Of a stretch of DNA of 59,107 nt, positions 16,881-26,789 are shown piece by piece (the stretch's first letter is position 1; every line of letters begins with the position of its first letter). The position numbers and the translations under genes are program-made. Below the pieces are notes generated by a model that had not been told where the DNA came from, ran no database searches, and worked only from the letters and a program-made list of their open reading frames with translations. This DNA is from Clostridiales bacterium (lineage in GTDB: Bacteria; Bacillota; Clostridia; Oscillospirales; Oscillospiraceae): the NCBI GenBank assembly GCA_012719235.1, contig JAAYAR010000090.1, forward strand, positions 1 to 59,107, written 5' to 3'.

Positions 16881-17728
16881 TGATCACAGGCCTCTCGGGG
16901 GCCGGAAAGAGCCGGACGTCCGCATATCTTGAAGATATGGGCTTTTATTGCGTGGACAATCTGCCCCCGGAATTCATACCGCGCCTCGCCGAGATGTGCC
17001 GGTCCGGCGGGCGCTATGCCCGGATGGCCGTCGTCACGGATGTGCGGGGCGGGACAAGCTTTGACATGCTGTTTGAAGCTCTCGATAAGGTGAAAAAGAG
17101 CGGGGGAACGTACAAGATATTATATATCGAAGCGTCCGAGCAGGCGATAATCAACCGCTATAAAGAGACGAGGCATCTGCATCCCCTGGCAAGGCCAGGT
17201 GAGGAACTCTCGGACACGATACGCCGCGAGGTCATGATGCTGACGGAGCTGCGGGGCGCAGCGGATTACATCATAGATACGACCGGTCTTTCGACAGCCG
17301 CCCTCAGAGCGAGGCTCCTGCTGCTTTTTGAGAACGGGAGCGTCCACAGGAGCCTTAGCGTGAGCCTGATCTCTTTCGGGTTCAAGTACGGTATCCCGCT
17401 CGACGCCGACATCGTATGGGACGTGCGGTTCCTGCCGAATCCGTTCTACGTGAACGAACTGCGCGCACTCGACGGAAGGGATGCGCTTATAGTCGATTTT
17501 CTGAAAAAAAGCCCGACCACAGAGGAGCTCCTTCGCAGGCTGCGCGATATGTTCGCTTTCTGCCTGCCGTGCTACCGGGATGAAGGAAAAGCGAAGCTCG
17601 TCGTGGCCCTGGGGTGTACTGGGGGAAAACACCGCTCCGTTTTTGTCGCGGAGGAGCTGTACAGATTTATTAAAGAAGACCTGGGCTATGCTGCCGATTG
17701 CAGGCACAGGGATTTAGATAAAATATAA
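16868..17728 (+). CDS. rapZ: RapZ/YvcJ P-loop nucleotide-binding protein
   Basis: A 286-residue protein with Walker A GLSGAGKS at residues 8-15, the family motif FGFKYG with downstream DVRFLPNPF, and GCTGGKHRSV near the C-terminus. In E. coli RapZ is an adaptor for RNase E and the GlmZ RNA; in Bacillus YvcJ binds and hydrolyses nucleotides and also senses UDP-GlcNAc, which fits the neighbouring murB. The start is TTG inside the end of murB with GGGAGGGG upstream, so it is probably translationally coupled. Confidence 0.95.
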   Translation: MEFLVITGLSGAGKSRTSAYLEDMGFYCVDNLPPEFIPRLAEMCRSGGRYARMAVVTDVRGGTSFDMLFEALDKVKKSGGTYKILYIEASEQAIINRYKETRHLHPLARPGEELSDTIRREVMMLTELRGAADYIIDTTGLSTAALRARLLLLFENGSVHRSLSVSLISFGFKYGIPLDADIVWDVRFLPNPFYVNELRALDGRDALIVDFLKKSPTTEELLRRLRDMFAFCLPCYRDEGKAKLVVALGCTGGKHRSVFVAEELYRFIKEDLGYAADCRHRDLDKI

Positions 17729-17770
17729 TAAAATATAAAATAATAATAAAGTAGAGTAAGGAGGCCGGCA

Positions 17771-18670
17771 GTGACTTTTTCATCAAAAGTGAAGAAAGAG
17801 TTATGTTCGATCCCGATCGAGCGCAAGTGCTGCGCGGTCGCGGAAGCATACGGCGTGCTGCTCTTTTGCAACTCATTCACGCCGTCCTCCGTCAAGATCG
17901 TGACGGAAAACAACGATTTCTCCGACAGGCTGCCGCAGCTTTTCCAAAGGGCCTTCGGAGTTGCGTCCGAGCTGAAGAGAATCCCCGGAGTCGGCTCCAA
18001 GACGATCTTTTCGCTGACGGACGAGGGCGCCATAGAGAGTATTTACGAGACCGTCTCCTCCAGTACGGGCAGGAGCATAGCAACTCACGTGAATTTCGGG
18101 GTTCTTGAAGAGGACCACTGCCGCTCGGCATTTTTACGCGGGGCCTTCCTCGCGGGAGGGGCGGTGACAAATCCCGAGGCCGGCTATCACCTGGAGTTGA
18201 CAACGACGCATTTCCACGTCTGCAAAGAGGTGTGCGCCCTGATGGTCGATATGGATATGGAGCCCAAGGAGACCGTACGAAAATCAAACTACGTTATATA
18301 TTTCAAAAACAGCGGAATGATAGAAGATTTTCTCACCGTCGCCGGCGCGCCGGTGTGCGCCATGGAACTGATGAGCGCCAAGATATATAAAGACGTGCGC
18401 AACGAGATGAACAGGCGGGTGAACTGCGATCTTGCCAATACGGACAAGACGGTCGAAGCGGCTCAGGCGCAGATAGCGGCCATCAGGGCGATAGAGGCGG
18501 GCCCGGGGCTGGACTCGCTCGGGCCGAAACTGAAACAGACCGCTCTGCTGCGCCTCGAAAACCCCGAAGCAACGCTGGTCGAATTGTGCGGAATGTACGA
18601 TCCTCCGCTAAGAAAATCCTGCCTCAACCACAGGATGCGCCGCATTTTGGCTATTGCGCGGGAGATCTGA
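17771..18670 (+). CDS. whiA: WhiA DNA-binding regulator
   Basis: A 299-residue WhiA protein, which combines an N-terminal LAGLIDADG-like domain (CCAVAEAYGVLLF; CRSAFLRGAFLAGG) with a C-terminal helix-turn-helix region ending LNHRMRRIL. WhiA proteins are widespread in Gram-positives and act in division and chromosome segregation or as transcription factors. The start is GTG with AAGGAGG upstream. The order rapZ-whiA-dnaE is conserved in Clostridia. The 42 bases before it are strikingly AT-rich but carry no clear promoter. Confidence 0.95.
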   Translation: MTFSSKVKKELCSIPIERKCCAVAEAYGVLLFCNSFTPSSVKIVTENNDFSDRLPQLFQRAFGVASELKRIPGVGSKTIFSLTDEGAIESIYETVSSSTGRSIATHVNFGVLEEDHCRSAFLRGAFLAGGAVTNPEAGYHLELTTTHFHVCKEVCALMVDMDMEPKETVRKSNYVIYFKNSGMIEDFLTVAGAPVCAMELMSAKIYKDVRNEMNRRVNCDLANTDKTVEAAQAQIAAIRAIEAGPGLDSLGPKLKQTALLRLENPEATLVELCGMYDPPLRKSCLNHRMRRILAIAREI

Positions 18671-18686
18671 ATCTTAAGGAGAAAAA

Positions 18687-21600
18687 ATGGCTTTTGTCCA
18701 CCTGCACGTCCATACAGAATACAGCCTGCTTGACGGCGCATGCCGAATAAGCAGGCTCGTGCCACACGCGGCCTCGCTTGGCCAGAAAGCCCTGGCTATC
18801 ACCGACCACGGGGTAATGTACGGCGTGATAGATTTCTATAAGGCCTGCCGGGCGGCCGGTATCCGGCCGGTTCTCGGCTGCGAGGTCTACGTGGCCCCCC
18901 GCACGCGATTTGATAAGGTACATGAACTGGATTCGGAGTCCCGTCACCTCGTGCTCCTTTGCCGGAACGAGGAAGGTTACAAAAACCTGTGCTACATGGA
19001 CAGCGTCGCCTTCACGGAGGGGTTCTACAACCGTCCCCGCATCGATCTCGACCTGCTGAGGGCACATTCGGGAGGCCTGATAGCGCTCTCCGCCTGCCTG
19101 AGCGGGCAGATCCCCCGCGACCTGCTGGCAAACGACTATGAATCCGCAAAGCGCCACGCCCTCGAGATGCTGGAAATCATGGGAGAGGGCAATTTTTACC
19201 TTGAGGTTCAGAACTCGGGCATTGCGGAGCAGGAGCGCGTAAACAGGGGACTGATCCGTCTGTCGCGCGAGACGGGGATCCCCCTCGTGGCAACAAACGA
19301 CTCCCATTACGTTAAAAAGGACGAGTCGCATACCCAGGACGTGCTGATGTGTCTCCAGAGCGGAAAAACGCTCGACGATCCCAACCGTCTCCGCTTCGAA
19401 TCCAGCGAGCTGTATATAAAATCGGAAGAGGAGATGCTCTCCCTGTTTCCTGAGTGCCCCGAGGCCGTGCATAATACGGCGATCATAGCCGAAATGTGCG
19501 ACGTCAACATTGAGTTCGGCGTCAGGCGGCTTCCGGCGTTCAACTGTCCCGGCGGCAAGTCCAGCTCGAAATATATACGCGAGCTGAGTTATGAGGGTTT
19601 TAAAAGACGCTATCCCGACGGCGGGGAAAAGCACAGGGCGCGACTCGAGTTTGAGCTCGACATGATAGAGAAGATGGGGTTCGTCGACTATTTTCTCATC
19701 GTGCAGGATTTTGTGAACTATGCCAGATCCCTCGACATCCCCGTAGGCATCGGCCGCGGTTCCGCCGCGGGCAGCATCGTCTCCTACTGCCTGGGTATCA
19801 CCGGAGTGGACCCGATAAAATATAACCTCTATTTCGAGCGGTTTTTGAACCCCGAGCGTGTGAGCATGCCGGATATCGATATGGATTTCTGCTGGCGAAG
19901 AAGGCAGGAGGTCATCGATTACGTCATAGTAAAATACGGGGCGGACCGTGTGGCGCAGATCATTACGTTCGGCACCATGGCGGCGCGGGGCACCGTCCGG
20001 GACGTGGGCCGCGTGCTGGGCATGAGCTACGCCGAGGTGGATACGATAGCAAAGCTCGTGCCGAACGTGCTGAATATCACACTGACGCAGGCGCTGAAAA
20101 TGTCAAGACCGCTTCGCGAGATGTACGAACAGGACGCTAAAGTGCACGAGCTGATAGACCTTGCCATCGCATTGGAGGGTACGCCGCGCCACGCCTCCAC
20201 ACATGCGGCCGCGGTTGTCATTACAAAAGACCCCGTTTACGAGTATCTTCCGCTCGCAAAAAACGAAGACGCGGTCGTTACCCAGTTTCCGAAGGACACG
20301 GTGGAGGAATTGGGCCTGCTGAAAATGGATTTTCTCGGACTGCGGAACCTGACCATAATCGACGACGCAGTTCGCAAGATCCGGCAGAGGGACGGCTCCT
20401 TCGATATAGAAAATATACCCGAGGACGACCCGGAGACTTTCAGGATGCTCTCACAGGGGCGCACGCTCGGCGTGTTTCAGCTTGAGAGCGCGGGTATGAC
20501 AGGCGTCTGCGTCAACCTGGAGCCCAGGAATATCGAGGACATCACGGCGGTGGTCGCCCTGTACAGACCCGGGCCGATGGACTCGATACCGCGATTCATC
20601 GCGAGCAGCCGGGAGCGGAGCCGCGTGACCTATCTTCATCCGTCGCTCAAGCCCATACTTGAAGTGACTTACGGCTGCATCGTATATCAGGAGCAGGTGC
20701 TCGACATATTCCGAACGCTGGGTGGCTATTCCCTCGGCCAGGCGGACATGATGCGCAGGGCTATTTCAAAGAAACACCAGGACGAGATAGAGAGGGAAAA
20801 AGACGCTTTTATTAACGGCGACCCGGCGCGAAACATCGCGGGCTGCCTGAAAAACGGTATTGACAGGCAGACGGCGGAGAGGATATTCGACGAGATACTC
20901 GATTTCGCGAACTATGCTTTCAACAAAGCCCACGCCGTATCATACGCGATACTGGCTTACCAGACCGCGTATCTGAAGTGCCACTACCCGGTAGAGTACA
21001 TGGCGTCGCTGCTCTCGTCGGTCCTCGACAGTTCCTCGAAGGTGGGCCTCTACATTGGGGAATGCAAGGAAATGGGCATAAAAGTACTGCCCCCCGATAT
21101 CAACCGCTCCTCGGAAATGTTCGAGACGGACGGGAAGGACATACGCTTCGGCCTCGTGGCGGTCAAGAACGTGGGCAGACGACTGATCGAGGATGTTATC
21201 TCTGAGCGGGAGAGGGCGGGTCCGTTCCGCAGCCTGCGGGATTTTATCGAGCGCATGCAGGGCACGTCCGATCTGAACAGGAGGGCTGTCGAGAGCCTGA
21301 TACGCTGCGGTGCGTTTGACTGCCTGGGCGCTAAGCGTTCACAGCTGCTGCAGCTGTGTGCGTCGCTGATAAGCGACGTGACCCGGGTCAGGCGCCAGAA
21401 TCTTTCTGGGCAGCTCGATCTGTTCGGTACGCAGGACATAGTGCAGCCGGACGAGCTGCCGGATATACCCGAGTTCTCCCTCAGGGAACTTATGAATATG
21501 GAAAAAGAGGCCACCGGCTTTTATATCTCCGGCCACCCGATGGACGAGTACAGGGCACGTGCGCGGCGTCTCGGCTGCCCGGGTATCGGAGAGGTCATAT

Positions 21601-22148
21601 CCGACCTCTCTTCACAGGAGGAGAGCGGCTTCCGCGACGGAGACCGGGTCAAACTTGCCGGCATCGTGTCGTCTGTCAAGCGCAAGACGACAAAGACAAA
21701 TTCGATCATGGCCTATGTGACGCTTGAAGACGAGACGGGGAGCGTCGAACTTCTCTTATTCCCGAGCGTTCTTGAAAGACATGACGCGGAACTCGTTCAG
21801 GACCGCATCGTACTGGTCGAGGGGCGCATCTCGGTGCGGGACGAAAAAGAGCCGCAGATCCTCTGCGACTCGGTGAGCCCCCTCACATCGGGCTCCGTCG
21901 GTGCTCCCGACGCGGCGGATGCCCCCCCTGCGAAAAGCGGGACCAAATTATATATCAGGGTTCCGGAAGCGGGGGGCAAGGAGCACATTTTCGTTCGCGC
22001 TCTGCTGAATCTGTTCCCGGGGAATATGCGCGTGATCATATGCTTCAGGGATTCCGATTCCCGCGAGAGCGCCGCAAGCCAGCCCCATGAGCTCCTCCTC
22101 GGGGAGCTCTATGCCCGGTTCGGTGAAGAGAATGTAAAGCTTGTATGA
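18687..22148 (+). CDS. dnaE: DNA polymerase III alpha subunit DnaE
   Basis: A 1153-residue C-family DNA polymerase. The N-terminal PHP domain opens with HLHVHTEYSLLDG (residues 4-16). The catalytic aspartates lie in PDIDMDF near residue 396, and an OB-fold nucleic-acid-binding domain is visible near 985-1030 (VKLAGIVSSVKRKTTKTNS). In Firmicutes DnaE extends primers on the lagging strand and hands over to PolC, which is also in this window at 53264. The start follows AAGGAG. It lies 16 bases after whiA and is probably in the same operon. Confidence 0.97.
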   Translation: MAFVHLHVHTEYSLLDGACRISRLVPHAASLGQKALAITDHGVMYGVIDFYKACRAAGIRPVLGCEVYVAPRTRFDKVHELDSESRHLVLLCRNEEGYKNLCYMDSVAFTEGFYNRPRIDLDLLRAHSGGLIALSACLSGQIPRDLLANDYESAKRHALEMLEIMGEGNFYLEVQNSGIAEQERVNRGLIRLSRETGIPLVATNDSHYVKKDESHTQDVLMCLQSGKTLDDPNRLRFESSELYIKSEEEMLSLFPECPEAVHNTAIIAEMCDVNIEFGVRRLPAFNCPGGKSSSKYIRELSYEGFKRRYPDGGEKHRARLEFELDMIEKMGFVDYFLIVQDFVNYARSLDIPVGIGRGSAAGSIVSYCLGITGVDPIKYNLYFERFLNPERVSMPDIDMDFCWRRRQEVIDYVIVKYGADRVAQIITFGTMAARGTVRDVGRVLGMSYAEVDTIAKLVPNVLNITLTQALKMSRPLREMYEQDAKVHELIDLAIALEGTPRHASTHAAAVVITKDPVYEYLPLAKNEDAVVTQFPKDTVEELGLLKMDFLGLRNLTIIDDAVRKIRQRDGSFDIENIPEDDPETFRMLSQGRTLGVFQLESAGMTGVCVNLEPRNIEDITAVVALYRPGPMDSIPRFIASSRERSRVTYLHPSLKPILEVTYGCIVYQEQVLDIFRTLGGYSLGQADMMRRAISKKHQDEIEREKDAFINGDPARNIAGCLKNGIDRQTAERIFDEILDFANYAFNKAHAVSYAILAYQTAYLKCHYPVEYMASLLSSVLDSSSKVGLYIGECKEMGIKVLPPDINRSSEMFETDGKDIRFGLVAVKNVGRRLIEDVISERERAGPFRSLRDFIERMQGTSDLNRRAVESLIRCGAFDCLGAKRSQLLQLCASLISDVTRVRRQNLSGQLDLFGTQDIVQPDELPDIPEFSLRELMNMEKEATGFYISGHPMDEYRARARRLGCPGIGEVISDLSSQEESGFRDGDRVKLAGIVSSVKRKTTKTNSIMAYVTLEDETGSVELLLFPSVLERHDAELVQDRIVLVEGRISVRDEKEPQILCDSVSPLTSGSVGAPDAADAPPAKSGTKLYIRVPEAGGKEHIFVRALLNLFPGNMRVIICFRDSDSRESAASQPHELLLGELYARFGEENVKLV

Positions 22149-22194
22149 ACTGAGTGCTTTTCGCGAAAGTGCTATTTATGTAAAGCGGAAAATA

Positions 22195-22203
22195 TGGTAT
22201 AAT
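22195..22203 (+). promoter_or_regulatory. Extended -10 promoter before the lipoprotein/two-component genes
   Basis: TGG-TATAAT matches the TGn extended -10 element, 86 bases before the lipoprotein start; the -35 region is poor. A short GC-rich hairpin (CGCCGC/GCGGCG, 22224-22240) follows in the leader. Confidence 0.5.
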
Positions 22204-22288
22204 CAACAAGATATATATTCTGACGCCGCGTTCTGCGGCGGTTTGATGAATTCGGACGATGCACACGATGAAGGGAGGCGGGTAACGC

Positions 22289-23632
22289 GTGAGAAGAATA
22301 CTGTTGTTTGCGCTGCTCGCTTTACTGACAACTGTTTTTGTCAGCGGATGTACCGTCGGCTCGGCGACGGATCTGTACAGGCTGCCTGAAACCGCAAAAG
22401 ATTATGTAAACCTGGCCGCACGGACGGAAGAGGTCCTTGAACTGGGAGCCGAGTATTGCGCTCCGGTCAAGGGCAGCAACAGGCAGTCCGTGCAGCTCGT
22501 TGATCTCAACGGTGACGGTGTTGACGAAGCTGTCGCCTTTTTCAAGATCGCCGATGATGAAAAACCTCTCAGGGTATATATCTATCGCCTCCTGAACGGG
22601 GTGTACACGACGGCGATGATTATCGAAGCCGAAGGAAACGCCTTTGATATGATAGAGTACGCCCAGCTTGACGGCTCGGGCTATCTTGAGCTGCTGATAG
22701 GGACGAGCATCAACCAGGATACGCCCCAGGTGATGAGCATATTTTCGATCAACAGCTTCGAGCCCGCGCTGATAGGCCGCTCGACCTACTCTGCGTACAC
22801 GTTCTGCGACGTGGACACGGACGGTATCGCCGAGCTGATAACGATTATGTTCAGCGCGCAAAGCGAGACCGGTGTGGCGTACATGCACGAGTATAAAAGC
22901 GGCTCGGTGGAGATAACACAGGAGGTGCGTATCTCCGCGAACATAGAGAGGCTGTATTCCGTCAGGACAGGGAACCTGTCGGACAAGGTGCCGGCGGTAT
23001 TTCTCACCAGCGTGTTTAAGGACGGCGGCTGGATAACGGATATCATTACTGTAAAAAGAAACAGGCTCAGCAACATAACGCTCAACCCTGCTCTGGGCTA
23101 CAGCTCGGACACGATAGTAAGAAGCCCCATCGCGATAGAGGACATAAACTCCGACGGGATAATGGAGGTCCCGAGACCCGCCTCGGTCTCCGACGTCACG
23201 GAGGGCTCCTATGTCGGCAACTGCTATATGGTCACATGGCTCTCATACTCAAGTATCGGGCGCACGAAACAGGCAGCCGTCACGTTCCATAACCTGAGCG
23301 AGAACTGGTACGTGGACATGACGGGCAAGTGGGAGGAAGATATCCTTATCAGCCACTACAACAGCACGTACGGCATCCGGTGCACCACTTTTTACAGGAG
23401 ACAGGACGCGGATGAGCCCGCGGAGTTTATGCGCATATATGTCCTTACCGGTGACAACAGATATACAAGAGTCAATACAACGGGAAGTTATCTGCTCAAG
23501 GTACAGGATGTCACGGTATACGCGGCCAAGATAACGGATACCCAGGGCCTTGCTCTTGAGTACGCCAAAGAGCAGCTGGCGCTCAGGTTCAATCTGACCA
23601 GGTCCGAGTGGTATACGGGCATAATATCCTGA
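22289..23632 (+). CDS. Putative lipoprotein with FG-GAP/VCBS-like repeats
   Basis: A 447-residue secreted lipoprotein of unknown function. The signal peptide ends in the lipobox VSGC, with C21 as the likely lipidated residue. Three Asp-rich calcium-loop-like motifs recur: DLNGDGVDE (72-80), DVDTDGIAE (174-182) and DINSDGIME (285-293), as in FG-GAP/VCBS beta-propeller repeats. The start is GTG with AAGGGAGG upstream. It is followed after about 40 bases by an OmpR-type regulator and its kinase, so it may be an extracytoplasmic partner of that sensor, which is inference from position only. I do not recognise a closer family. Confidence 0.75.
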   Translation: MRRILLFALLALLTTVFVSGCTVGSATDLYRLPETAKDYVNLAARTEEVLELGAEYCAPVKGSNRQSVQLVDLNGDGVDEAVAFFKIADDEKPLRVYIYRLLNGVYTTAMIIEAEGNAFDMIEYAQLDGSGYLELLIGTSINQDTPQVMSIFSINSFEPALIGRSTYSAYTFCDVDTDGIAELITIMFSAQSETGVAYMHEYKSGSVEITQEVRISANIERLYSVRTGNLSDKVPAVFLTSVFKDGGWITDIITVKRNRLSNITLNPALGYSSDTIVRSPIAIEDINSDGIMEVPRPASVSDVTEGSYVGNCYMVTWLSYSSIGRTKQAAVTFHNLSENWYVDMTGKWEEDILISHYNSTYGIRCTTFYRRQDADEPAEFMRIYVLTGDNRYTRVNTTGSYLLKVQDVTVYAAKITDTQGLALEYAKEQLALRFNLTRSEWYTGIIS

Positions 23633-23671
23633 TCGCGGCGAATACGTCCGGGGAAAACGAAGGAGTGTAAT

Positions 23672-24358
23672 ATGAAAAAAGTGCTGATTCTTGAAGACGA
23701 GGCCAGCATTCGCAGCTTCGTTGTAATAAACCTGAAAAGGGCGGGCTACACGGCTCTTGAAGCCGATACGGGCGAGAAGGCGCTGCAGCTGATCGCGGAA
23801 AACCCCGATATAAAGGTATCCATTCTGGATATAATGCTGCCCGATATGGACGGCTTCGATGTGTGCCGCAGGATCAGGGCGACAAATGCCCAGATGGGGA
23901 TAGTTATGCTGACGGCGCGGGCTCAGGAGATGGACAAGGTGACGGGCCTTATGACGGGCGCCGACGACTATATAACAAAACCCTTTTCGCCTGCCGAGCT
24001 CGTGGCCCGCATCGACGCGCTCTACAGGCGCATTGGCGATTCCAGGGAGGAAAACCCCAACGAGATGGTCAGCGGGCCGTTCATACTTAACACAAAAAAC
24101 CGCACGCTCACGAAAAACGGCGAGCGTATACGCATAACAAATGTCGAGTACGCGATAATGAAGATGTTTATCGAGAACCCGGACAAAGCGATGTCCCGCG
24201 AGGAGATACTCGCGAACGTCTGGGGCAAGGATTATTTCGGTGAGCTGAAGATCGTTGACGTTAATATCCGGCGCCTCCGCATGAAGATAGAGGACGACGC
24301 TACAAACCCCGCCTACATCACCACGGTCTGGGGTTACGGATATAAATGGAGCGCGTGA
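23672..24358 (+). CDS. OmpR/PhoB-family response regulator
   Basis: A 228-residue regulator. The receiver domain has the acidic pocket E8/D9, the phosphoacceptor D53 (in LDIMLPDMDG), T81 and K103. A winged-helix DNA-binding domain follows from about residue 130 to the end (VNIRRLRMKIEDDATNP...TVWGYGYKW). The start has AAGGAGTG upstream. It pairs with the histidine kinase that begins 22 bases after its stop. Targets are unknown. Confidence 0.95.
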   Translation: MKKVLILEDEASIRSFVVINLKRAGYTALEADTGEKALQLIAENPDIKVSILDIMLPDMDGFDVCRRIRATNAQMGIVMLTARAQEMDKVTGLMTGADDYITKPFSPAELVARIDALYRRIGDSREENPNEMVSGPFILNTKNRTLTKNGERIRITNVEYAIMKMFIENPDKAMSREEILANVWGKDYFGELKIVDVNIRRLRMKIEDDATNPAYITTVWGYGYKWSA

Positions 24359-24380
24359 GCGCCGGGAGGGTCAGCCGTTG

Positions 24381-25790
24381 ATGCGTTCTGGGCTTCGCAG
24401 AAGATGGATGGTTGACAATCTGGCGTCCATCATTGTGGTCATCACGCTCTCGCTGAGCGCTTTCGCGCTTGCGTTCGGCAGCTATTACTACTCGACCGCG
24501 ACTTACGGGCTTCGCACGAGAGCCAGGAGCGCCTCCGCCTTCTTCAGCAACTACATAACGGCGAGCTATAACGACTACTATAACAGCGCGCTGGAGTTTG
24601 TGGCCGCTTTTGAAGAGAAGAATTATCTTGAGCTGCAGTTCATCAACACTTCCGGCAAGATCCTGATCTCCTCTTACGGTCTCCCCGCGGGAGACGAGCC
24701 GGGTACCAACGACATTACACAAGCTCTTCAGACTAAGGCGATCAGTATCTGGCAGGGGAACGCCCCGAACACCGGCGAGCGCATTATGGCCGTTTCCGCC
24801 CCTCTGTACTACGGTGAAGGGGAGGTTATAGGCGTACTGCGCTATGTTACGAGCCTGAAGAATATCGACCGACAGATCACTATAGGCATAGGGATAGCCT
24901 GCGCCGTCGGAGCGGCGGTGCTTCTTCTTGTCATCGTTTCGAATCTGTATTTCATTCGTTCCATCGTGAATCCGATAGGCGAGATAACGGCGATCGCCCG
25001 TCGCATCGCGGACGGCAGTTACGGCGTTCAGATAGAAAAGAGATATGACGACGAGATAGGCGTACTGGTCGACACAATAAACAATATGTCGACGAAGATC
25101 GACCAGTCGGAAAAAACTGAGACTGAGTTCATCTCTTCGATATCCCATGAACTGAGAACCCCTCTGACAGCGATAGCGGGATGGGGTGAGACGCTGCTCA
25201 GCAGCGAGGACCCGGACCCCGAAGAGCAGAAAAGAGGCATCGAGATCATTCAGCGGGAAGCCGAGCGCCTTTCAAAACTCGTAGAGAACCTTCTCGATTT
25301 CTCCCGGATCCAGGGCGGGCTTTTCACCTTGCACGTAAGAATGATCGATATCACGGCGGAGCTCGAAGATACGATATACATGTACCGCAGTCAGCTCGAA
25401 AAGCAGGGCATGGAGATAGACTACTTCGAAGACGAGAACGTGCCGCTCATCAGCGGCGATCCGGAGCGGCTGCGCCAGGTGTTCCTGAATGTTCTGAACA
25501 ACGCCGCCAGGCACGGACGTTCGGGAAACCGCATATCGGTAACGGTGACGTCGGACCCCAACGACGTGATAATAAAAGTCAGGGATTTCGGGCCCGGCAT
25601 ACCGGAGGACGAGCTCCCGCAGGTAAAATGGAAGTTTTACAAAGGCAGCTCGAAAGAGCGCGGGAGCGGTATCGGCCTTGCTGTGTGCGACGAGATCGTC
25701 AGACTGCATAAGGGTGAACTGATCATTGAAAACGCGCAGGGCGGCGGCGTGCTCGTGACGATCAAACTGCCGCGGAAACAAAAAAATTGA
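24381..25790 (+). CDS. Membrane sensor histidine kinase
   Basis: A 469-residue kinase. A first membrane helix (about residues 15-35) is followed by a roughly 130-residue extracytoplasmic domain of unrecognised, Cache-like look, a second helix (about 173-193), a HAMP domain, a HisKA domain with phosphoacceptor H256 in SISHELRTPLTA, and a HATPase_c domain with the N box NNAARHG, DFGPGIP and GSGIGLAV. I chose the ATG at 24381; a TTG one codon upstream is in frame. The signal is unknown. The adjacent FG-GAP lipoprotein may supply it. Confidence 0.94.
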   Translation: MRSGLRRRWMVDNLASIIVVITLSLSAFALAFGSYYYSTATYGLRTRARSASAFFSNYITASYNDYYNSALEFVAAFEEKNYLELQFINTSGKILISSYGLPAGDEPGTNDITQALQTKAISIWQGNAPNTGERIMAVSAPLYYGEGEVIGVLRYVTSLKNIDRQITIGIGIACAVGAAVLLLVIVSNLYFIRSIVNPIGEITAIARRIADGSYGVQIEKRYDDEIGVLVDTINNMSTKIDQSEKTETEFISSISHELRTPLTAIAGWGETLLSSEDPDPEEQKRGIEIIQREAERLSKLVENLLDFSRIQGGLFTLHVRMIDITAELEDTIYMYRSQLEKQGMEIDYFEDENVPLISGDPERLRQVFLNVLNNAARHGRSGNRISVTVTSDPNDVIIKVRDFGPGIPEDELPQVKWKFYKGSSKERGSGIGLAVCDEIVRLHKGELIIENAQGGGVLVTIKLPRKQKN

Positions 25791-25841
25791 TCTGCGCCGG
25801 GCCCCGGACATTCTCGGGCCCGGATACGGAAAGGATAAGCA

Positions 25842-26783
25842 ATGGCTGAGAAGTTCCGCACGATGATAGGCGGGCAGGCACTGATCGAAGGTATACTGAT
25901 GCAGGGGCCCAGAAAACGCGCGATAGTCGTCCGCAAACCGGACGGAGAGCTGGAGAGCAAAGTGATGCCGTATACTCCGCCGGCTGAAAAACACAAGATC
26001 CTGGGCTGGCCCGTAATACGAGGATGCGTGGGGCTGTATTTATCCCTGTATCACGGTGTCAAAGCTCTTACCTACTCGGCGGAGTTCTATCCCGAGGATG
26101 AGGCTCAGGCGAAAGAGCCCTCCCGGTTTGAAAAATGGCTTGATAAAAAACTCTCGTCAAAGAACGCGGAAAAGATCGTCACCACACTGGGGATCGTTAT
26201 AGGGGTCCTATTAGCGGTAGGGCTGTTTTTTCTGCTCCCCACGTTTATAGCGGGCCTGATCGCAGAAAACGTTGAATCCGGTTTTGTCAAGAACCTCATA
26301 GAAGGCGCCGTGAGGATTTTTATCTTCCTGGGGTACATTTACGGCGTATCCCGACTGAAAGATATTAAGAGGGTCTTCAGCTACCACGGGGCGGAGCACA
26401 AGACGATCTTCTGTTATGAAGCCGGCGAACCGCTCACTGTCGAGAACGCGCGCAGATTCTCCCGCCGCCACCCGCGCTGCGGAACGAGTTTCCTTTTTGT
26501 CGTGATGATAATAAGCATACTCGTGTTTTCGCTGGTCAGCTGGTCGAACATGGCGCTGCGCTTCCTGCTCCGCCTGATCCTGATACCCGTCGTTGTGGGC
26601 GTCAGTTATGAGATTAACCGTTTTATCGGCAGGCGAAGCGGCGTATTGGCGAGGATACTGACCGCGCCCGGACTGTGGCTGCAGAGCATAACCACAGTCG
26701 AACCCGACGACGGAATGCTCGAAGTCGGCATTGAATCGCTGAAACTTGTGCTTCCCGAAGAGAAAGGAACGGACGAGTGGTGA
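25842..26783 (+). CDS. DUF1385 (YqhQ-like) membrane protein
   Basis: A 313-residue protein opening with the DUF1385 signature IGGQALIEGILMQGP. Four hydrophobic segments lie in the second half (about residues 105-135, 145-170, 220-240, 245-268), and YHGAEHKTIFCYE with RHPRCGTSFLF is highly conserved in the family. The biochemical function is unknown. It is commonly found next to prmC and prfA in Firmicutes; here prmC follows directly, but prfA is not present. A GC-rich hairpin (25797-25823) without a T-run separates it from the kinase. Confidence 0.9.
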   Translation: MAEKFRTMIGGQALIEGILMQGPRKRAIVVRKPDGELESKVMPYTPPAEKHKILGWPVIRGCVGLYLSLYHGVKALTYSAEFYPEDEAQAKEPSRFEKWLDKKLSSKNAEKIVTTLGIVIGVLLAVGLFFLLPTFIAGLIAENVESGFVKNLIEGAVRIFIFLGYIYGVSRLKDIKRVFSYHGAEHKTIFCYEAGEPLTVENARRFSRRHPRCGTSFLFVVMIISILVFSLVSWSNMALRFLLRLILIPVVVGVSYEINRFIGRRSGVLARILTAPGLWLQSITTVEPDDGMLEVGIESLKLVLPEEKGTDEW

Positions 26784-26789
26784 AGCCGG

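Noticed and set aside
18651-19634. A 327-codon open frame on the minus strand
   Set aside because: It lies wholly against whiA and dnaE, whose domains are unmistakable, and its translation shows no recognisable family. It is a composition-driven shadow frame.
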